From the NCBI GenBank assembly GCA_024707305.1, contig JANPZZ010000001.1:124001-188000 (forward strand): 64,000 nucleotides of DNA, read 5' to 3'. Origin of the DNA: Chitinophagaceae bacterium (GTDB taxonomy: Bacteria > Bacteroidota > Bacteroidia > Chitinophagales > Chitinophagaceae). Position 1 is the stretch's first letter; each line of letters starts with the position of its first letter. The notes below the pieces were generated by a model, which searched no databases, was not told the origin of the DNA, and saw only the letters and a program-made list of their open reading frames with translations. Made by a program: the position numbers and the translations under genes. Shown here one piece after another: positions 60,004 to 64,000 of this stretch.

Positions 60004-60575
60004 GTTGCTTATCCAACTCCAACACCTGTGGTATCACCATTTCTCTTTCATCATTGATGATAACCGCATCGCAGAGTTTCATTTTAATGGATTCTTCGAT
60101 CTGGCGGGCCATGCGGGCTTTCACTTCTTCGTGGGTGATATTGTCGCGGTGCATGACGCGTTGGATGCGCAGGGCTTCCGGTGCGTATACGCCAATGACA
60201 AAGTCAAGATTTTCTGCAGACCCACTTTCGAAAATAAGGGCGGCTTCTTTGATCGTATAAGGACTTTTTCTGCCGGGCTGTCCATTCCTGTGAATCGTGG
60301 ATAGTGGCAGGGTGGGTGATTTGATTGAGAATTTCCAGTTTCGCCGGGTTGTTGAAAACAACACCGGCAAGAAATGCACGGTTGAGTTGGTTATCAGAAT
60401 AAGTTTCGGGACCAAAAGCTTCCATGAGTGACTGCCTGATAACAGGATCTTCGTTCATTAATCGCTTGGCGGCGGCATCCGCGTTGTAAACAGGAATACC
60501 CAGCACTTCAAATACACGGGCTACCGTGGATTTGCCACTGCCAATTCCGCCTGTTATACCTACACGAAGTGCCAT
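59954..60575 (-). CDS. coaE: Dephospho-CoA kinase (one frame break, repeat-encoded tail)
   Basis: Last step of coenzyme A synthesis. About 206 residues joined. P-loop VGITGGIGSGKST at residue 5, VYNADAAAKRLM, and the lid/CoA region FVIGVYAPEALRIQRVMHRD, VKARMARQIEESIK and CDAVIINDE. One extra T in the run 60265-60269 breaks the frame. After LELDKQL, where family members usually finish, the frame continues through the heptamer array as RSPKSDDRWSMSDDR, and the stop is a TGA of the repeat. This tail is probably recent and non-functional. Confidence 0.92.
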
Positions 60576-60635
60576 AAATTAAAGTGAGTAGTTGGGAAAT
60601 TCAAAATCCCTCATCGATCGATTACCTATAAAACG

Positions 60636-60698
60636 AAAGTAGTAAGTATCGGGAGAAAATGATGTTTAAATCTGTTTTCACCCAACACTTACTACTTT
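60636..60698. promoter_or_regulatory. Long hairpin between yajC and coaE
   Basis: AAAGTAGTAAGT and ACTTACTACTTT form a perfect 12-bp outer stem, and GGGAGAAAA / TTTTCACCC form an inner stem with one mismatch; loop about 15 bases. On the minus strand it lies 15 bases after the yajC stop and 61 bases before coaE. Candidate terminator, processing element or small RNA. Confidence 0.6.
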
Positions 60699-60712
60699 AT
60701 TTACTGTCGCAA

Positions 60713-61051
60713 TTATTTCTTATCTGTAGCTGCTACTTTATTCAGTTGCGCTGTCCAGTCCATGCTGATAGCGCTTTTTTCGATTTTGATGTAGCTGCCA
60801 GGGCTTACTTCAATATCCAACGTACCATCGTCACCTACTTTATTGATACGGCCGTGAATACCGGCAATGGTTACGATTTTATCACCTTTTTGCAGGTCTT
60901 CGATAAACTTCTTCTGGTTCTTTGCGCGTTTAGCTTGTGGACGGATAAAGAAAAGCCAGAAAACCAGGATCATACCACCCAACATTACCAATTGAATGGT
61001 TCCCATACCTGATCCCTGTGAAGCTGTCTGCAATAAATAGAATGTGTTCAT
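60713..61051 (-). CDS. yajC: Preprotein translocase subunit YajC
   Basis: Small Sec-associated membrane protein that partners SecDF. 112 residues, intact. One membrane helix (TIQLVMLGGMILVFWLFFI) leads into RPQAKRAKNQKKFIEDLQKGDKIVT, the YajC hallmark, and a beta domain (GIHGRINKVGDDGTLDIEV). It follows the DUF1573 gene by 20 bases in the nusB-DUF1573-yajC unit. Confidence 0.95.
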   Translation of the reverse strand: MNTFYLLQTASQGSGMGTIQLVMLGGMILVFWLFFIRPQAKRAKNQKKFIEDLQKGDKIVTIAGIHGRINKVGDDGTLDIEVSPGSYIKIEKSAISMDWTAQLNKVAATDKK

Positions 61052-61071
61052 GCTTGCTCGTTATTTGTTGT

Positions 61072-61521
61072 TTATTCGGTTACAATTACTTTAAATGTAA
61101 GCACGTGATCGGTTGCGTTTGGTGTGTTCGCCTTCACGGTTACATACTTATCATTAGGTCCAATGCGACCACGGCTGTCAAACTTCGCTTTAATTTCACC
61201 TTCTTCACCTGGTGCAAATGGTTTCGCTGGTTTCTCAGGTACTGTACAGCCACAACCAGCACTTACATCTTCAATTACCAGTGCCGCTTTACCCGTGTTG
61301 CGAAAACGATAGGTTACTTCCACCACCTGTCCGTTTCTAACTTTACCCAGATCCTGGAAAGTTCCGCCCAGCCATTCAATGGCGGGAACAGCAGTGCTGT
61401 CAGTTACTTCGGTGGAGGGCGTTAGGCTGAGATCAGCATTTTTAGTCTCAGCAGTTTTATCCGAATTACCGCATGATACCAGTACAGCGGCCATACATGC
61501 TAAAAGCAGATTCCGTTTCAT
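61072..61521 (-). CDS. DUF1573 lipoprotein
   Basis: 149 residues, intact. Lipoprotein signal MKRNLLLACMAAVLVSCGNS (lipidation Cys17). The DUF1573 Ig-like domain follows: FQDLGKVRNGQVVEVTYRFRNTG, VSAGCGCTVPEKPAKPFAPGEEGEIKAKFDS. The CGCT block is the family signature. Function unknown; the position between nusB and yajC is widely kept in Bacteroidota. Own promoter box 23 bases upstream. Confidence 0.92.
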   Translation of the reverse strand: MKRNLLLACMAAVLVSCGNSDKTAETKNADLSLTPSTEVTDSTAVPAIEWLGGTFQDLGKVRNGQVVEVTYRFRNTGKAALVIEDVSAGCGCTVPEKPAKPFAPGEEGEIKAKFDSRGRIGPNDKYVTVKANTPNATDHVLTFKVIVTE

Positions 61522-61544
61522 ATTTTGAATTCTGATTTAATGGG

Positions 61545-61552
61545 CAAAGGTA
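61545..61552 (-). promoter_or_regulatory. -7 promoter box of the DUF1573-yajC unit (TACCTTTG)
   Basis: Exact TAnnTTTG match on the minus strand, 23 bases before the DUF1573 ATG. Confidence 0.5.
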
Positions 61553-61621
61553 AGGGTTACGGGCGTAATGTAACCACTTAAAAACAGGTAACATACAGGG
61601 GATGGCTGTGCCTGTTAGGGA

Positions 61622-62548
61622 CTAGGCTTTTTTATAATCCACCTTCACCAGTTTGCCTTCCTGTACCAGTTCCTTATGAATATTATCAAGGATTCCATTA
61701 ACGAACTGGCCACTTTGCTGCGTGCTGTATTCCTTTGCCAGGTCAATATATTCGTTGATGGTAACTTTTGGGGGAATGGTTTCGAAGTAGAGAAATTCTG
61801 CCACACCCATTTTCATCAATACCATGTCGAGCTGGGCAATCCGCTCGGGATCCCAGTTCTTCAGTTTGGGGATAATGATGCTTTGAAGATGTTCCGCTTT
61901 TTCCAAAACCGTTCGTAACAGTCCTTTTGCAAAGCTTTCTTTATCGGGCGATAAAAGGTTTTTGAAATCGTAACTGCCGGGTTTATGAAGATAAGCAGCC
62001 ATCAATTGTACGAGCATTTCTCCATCATCATCCCAGTTGCTGAAATTTTCTTCAATATGAGTGATGAATTCTTCATTCGCCAGCATCATGTCATTCAGCA
62101 TAAATTCCATGATGCGTTTTTCTTCGGCTTTTTCACGAAGGGGAGAATGGATGTACTGTTGATATTGCTCCGTAGCAACCAGCTTCAGGTAAATACGACG
62201 GATCAGTTCACGGTCGGTGCGTAGTGATGGTTTATCCTTTTCGAATTGTTCGCGCAAAGTCTGGTCTTCCAGCATTTTCCACAACAATTCATTTCCGGCA
62301 ATCTTAATGTTTACATTCAGATCTTCGGCTGTTGGTAAATGTTTGCTGGCGCGTTTATGTGCTTCCGTTTCTGCGTAGCGTGCAACTTCTGTTAAAAACC
62401 AATTGAGATAAACAAGTAGCGACCTTGTCTGGTCGAAATGTTGCTGAAGTATTTTCTGAGGCTCACCGGGTTTAGACATACCATCCAACGTCTCCAGCGT
62501 ATAGAGCGTCTGCATCACTTTCACCCGGATATTTCTTCTACTGATCAT
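61622..62548 (-). CDS. nusB: Transcription antitermination factor NusB, long form
   Basis: 308 residues, intact, about twice the E. coli length. MISRRNIRVKVMQTLYTLE is the standard NusB start. A family-typical Bacteroidota insertion of about 150 helical residues separates it from the C-terminal NusB core (FAKGLLRTVLEKAEHLQSII, RIAQLDMVLMKMGVAEFLYF, VTINEYIDLAKEYSTQQSGQFVNGILDNI). It binds boxA RNA with S10 in rRNA antitermination. Promoter box 34 bases upstream. Confidence 0.94.
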   Translation of the reverse strand: MISRRNIRVKVMQTLYTLETLDGMSKPGEPQKILQQHFDQTRSLLVYLNWFLTEVARYAETEAHKRASKHLPTAEDLNVNIKIAGNELLWKMLEDQTLREQFEKDKPSLRTDRELIRRIYLKLVATEQYQQYIHSPLREKAEEKRIMEFMLNDMMLANEEFITHIEENFSNWDDDGEMLVQLMAAYLHKPGSYDFKNLLSPDKESFAKGLLRTVLEKAEHLQSIIIPKLKNWDPERIAQLDMVLMKMGVAEFLYFETIPPKVTINEYIDLAKEYSTQQSGQFVNGILDNIHKELVQEGKLVKVDYKKA

Positions 62549-62582
62549 TTGCGTAAGAGCTATTTAAGAACTAATGCGGCCG

Positions 62583-62590
62583 CAAATATA
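62583..62590 (-). promoter_or_regulatory. -7 promoter box of nusB (TATATTTG)
   Basis: Exact TAnnTTTG match on the minus strand, 34 bases before the nusB ATG. Confidence 0.5.
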
Positions 62591-62646
62591 GGAAAGAAAT
62601 AGCGAAAAGGTGAATTGGAATTTGCTTCGGTACTTTAATCCGAAAG

Positions 62647-62789
62647 TTTCCTCAGGAAGCAGCGACTTTCTCAAAGATTTTCGCAGATCTACACACAGAT
62701 TACGCGGATCCTGATAAATTGAAAAATTGTATGTGCATCGTGACAATCTGTGTTAGAATCTGTGTAAATCAGTGGGAAATTTCCTCAGG
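62647..62789. repeat. Intergenic direct and inverted repeats
   Basis: TTTCCTCAGG occurs at 62647-62656 and 62780-62789, each followed about seven bases later by a related ACTTTC block. Between them CACACAGATT near 62691-62701 is inverted relative to AATCTGTGT near 62744-62763. No gene in the 62549-62840 gap. Confidence 0.65.
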
Positions 62790-62840
62790 GGCACGAACTT
62801 TCCCACAGAACTTCACGCATCTAGTCAATATAGTTTATAC

Positions 62841-64000
62841 TTATTGCAACGCTTTCAATACTTTAAGTCGAATTGTTTCCTTACCATCCGAAATTACTAC
62901 CCAGTAAATACCGGGAAGATTCGTTTTTAATTCCAGTGCACGGGTATTGGTTCCCGGCTGCAGGTTCAGTTGTTGCGTATTGAGCAGCATGCCAGCACTG
63001 TTATAAATATCCAGTTTTACTTTTGCCGGACTGCCTGAATGAAGTTGAATTACAGATCCAGTGTTCACGGGGTTGGGGAATACCGTTGCAGTTAATCCTG
63101 TATTTCTTCCAGTCTTCACAAACACCACATTTGTGTATTCAACAGATCCGTCGGTATTCACGGCTTTTATACGATAATAAGTACCCTGTGATAGCGGGTT
63201 TTGATCTAACCAGCTATAATCCTTGCGGGAATTGCTTTCACCCGTCGCTGTTACTTTCGCTTCCACCTCAAACAAACGGCCATCGGCAGATTTTTCTATA
63301 TCAAATCGATCCATCGCATGTTCCATCATCGTTCCCCAGCGAAGCCTGTTTGAACGGGCTTCAACTGTTGCTGTTAACGGCAACAATTCAACCGGTAATA
63401 TTTCAAATACATTTACGGTAATGCTGTTTTTTACTCAGGTTGCCGCAACTTCCCACAGGATCATTGGCAAGGTCAAGCGCTAACGCTGTGAATGCGCCAC
63501 CTTCGTATGTGGCAAGGTCTGCATCAGAAAAACTACCAGTTGCATATGATAAACCGTAAACAGAATAAATGCCACCTGTATAAACACCGTCATCTGTAAG
63601 ATCAGGCGTGTTCTGTATTTCAACAATATTTCCGGTGTTGATGTCAACAACAACATATTTGTAAGAAAAACCAGCTCCCGGATTGGGAAAGCCTGAATCA
63701 CATTACCACCCGGTGGCACCAAGCTCAATGAAATAGTATAATTGAAAGGCAGGGAAGGAGAGGTGGCGTTGAAAGTGCCCACTGCGAGTGTATAGCGCAC
63801 ACCTGCAACCAACGAAACTGTGAGCGTATTTGAAATTGAAACAGAGGCGCCATTAAAAACGCCATTTGATCCAACAAAAGAAGCACATGGATTATCAGCA
63901 GAGAATTCTCCTGATAAACATTCATAATAAACGTGCCGGCATTTTTCTGAAATGTATAATTGCCGGAAACATTCACCTGGAATGGATACACATCATAAAT
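62841..64000 (-). CDS. T9SS-sorted surface protein, C-terminal part (frame breaks, cut by window edge)
   Basis: The start lies beyond the right edge. The visible part begins YDVYPFQVNVSGNYTFQKNA and continues as a beta-sandwich (GVRYTLAVGTFNATSPSLPF), joining across at least three frame changes (near 63915, 63690 and 63430). It passes GSCGNLSKNSITVNVFEILP and a fibronectin-like strand region (RLRWGTMMEHAMDRFDIEKS, YYRIKAVNTDGSVEYTNVVF). It ends in a type A T9SS sorting domain of about 80 residues (TVFPNPVNTGSVIQL, VKLDIYNSAGMLL, LPGIYWVVISDGKETIRLKVL). The protein is therefore exported by the type IX system and anchored or released at the surface. Function of the body unknown. Confidence 0.85.

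Overview
The window comes from a Bacteroidota chromosome, most likely family Chitinophagaceae. The evidence is a T9SS C-terminal sorting domain, an ECF sigma/FecR/TonB-receptor operon, LytS/LytTR pairs, a fused SecDF, glutaminyl-tRNA synthetase, bacillithiol genes, DUF4294, DUF2141, GIN and DUF1573 proteins, and -7 promoter boxes of the form TAnnTTTG. No tRNA, rRNA, IS element, phage gene or CRISPR array was seen.

Layout. 1-5.3 kb: purK, a broken AT-rich mrr, 4-hydroxyphenylpyruvate dioxygenase, and an L,D-transpeptidase with a TonB-like tail. 5.3-13.3 kb: lysC, fbp, a CAP protein, an ABC ATPase, FKBP, a BstA-type DinB protein, Nudix, folC and a TonB-like protein. 13.4-18.5 kb: an agmatine/putrescine block (agmatinase operon with a membrane protein and a radical SAM protein; aguA; aguB). 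18.6-26 kb: acyl-lipid desaturase, bshB1, DUF4294, ccmF-ccmE and an acyl-CoA dehydrogenase. 26-36.4 kb: yggS, a secreted intradiol dioxygenase, two LytS/LytTR pairs, a SET-domain methyltransferase with a tiny lysine-rich partner, small lipoproteins, and a quinoprotein sugar dehydrogenase behind a palindromic operator. 36.5-46.2 kb: two ECF sigma/anti-sigma loci converging on one bidirectional terminator. The first continues into a separate STN-domain repeat protein, a TonB-dependent receptor and a GIN lipoprotein. The second continues into an adhesin-like beta protein. 46.4-64 kb: FAD/Fe-S oxidase, polysaccharide deacetylase, a universal-stress-protein fragment, glnS, methylmalonyl-CoA mutase large subunit, secDF, an aminotransferase, the coaE/yajC/DUF1573/nusB block, and a T9SS-sorted surface protein cut by the right edge.

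Two properties run through the whole window. (1) About 24 genes are interrupted by roughly 40 single-base frameshifts. Nearly all fall in homopolymer runs, and correcting one base restores a full-length family member, so most are probably base-calling errors. I therefore give merged gene intervals and mark where the frame changes. (2) Many intergenic gaps carry arrays of 7-8 base tandem repeats, often as two inverted arms around a short unique spacer. Several neighbouring genes take their stop codon from inside the array.

The best leads for undescribed biology are the SET-methyltransferase/lysine-rich micro-protein pair, the inverted short-repeat arrays, and the operon in which the STN signalling domain sits on a 16-residue-repeat protein instead of on the TonB receptor.
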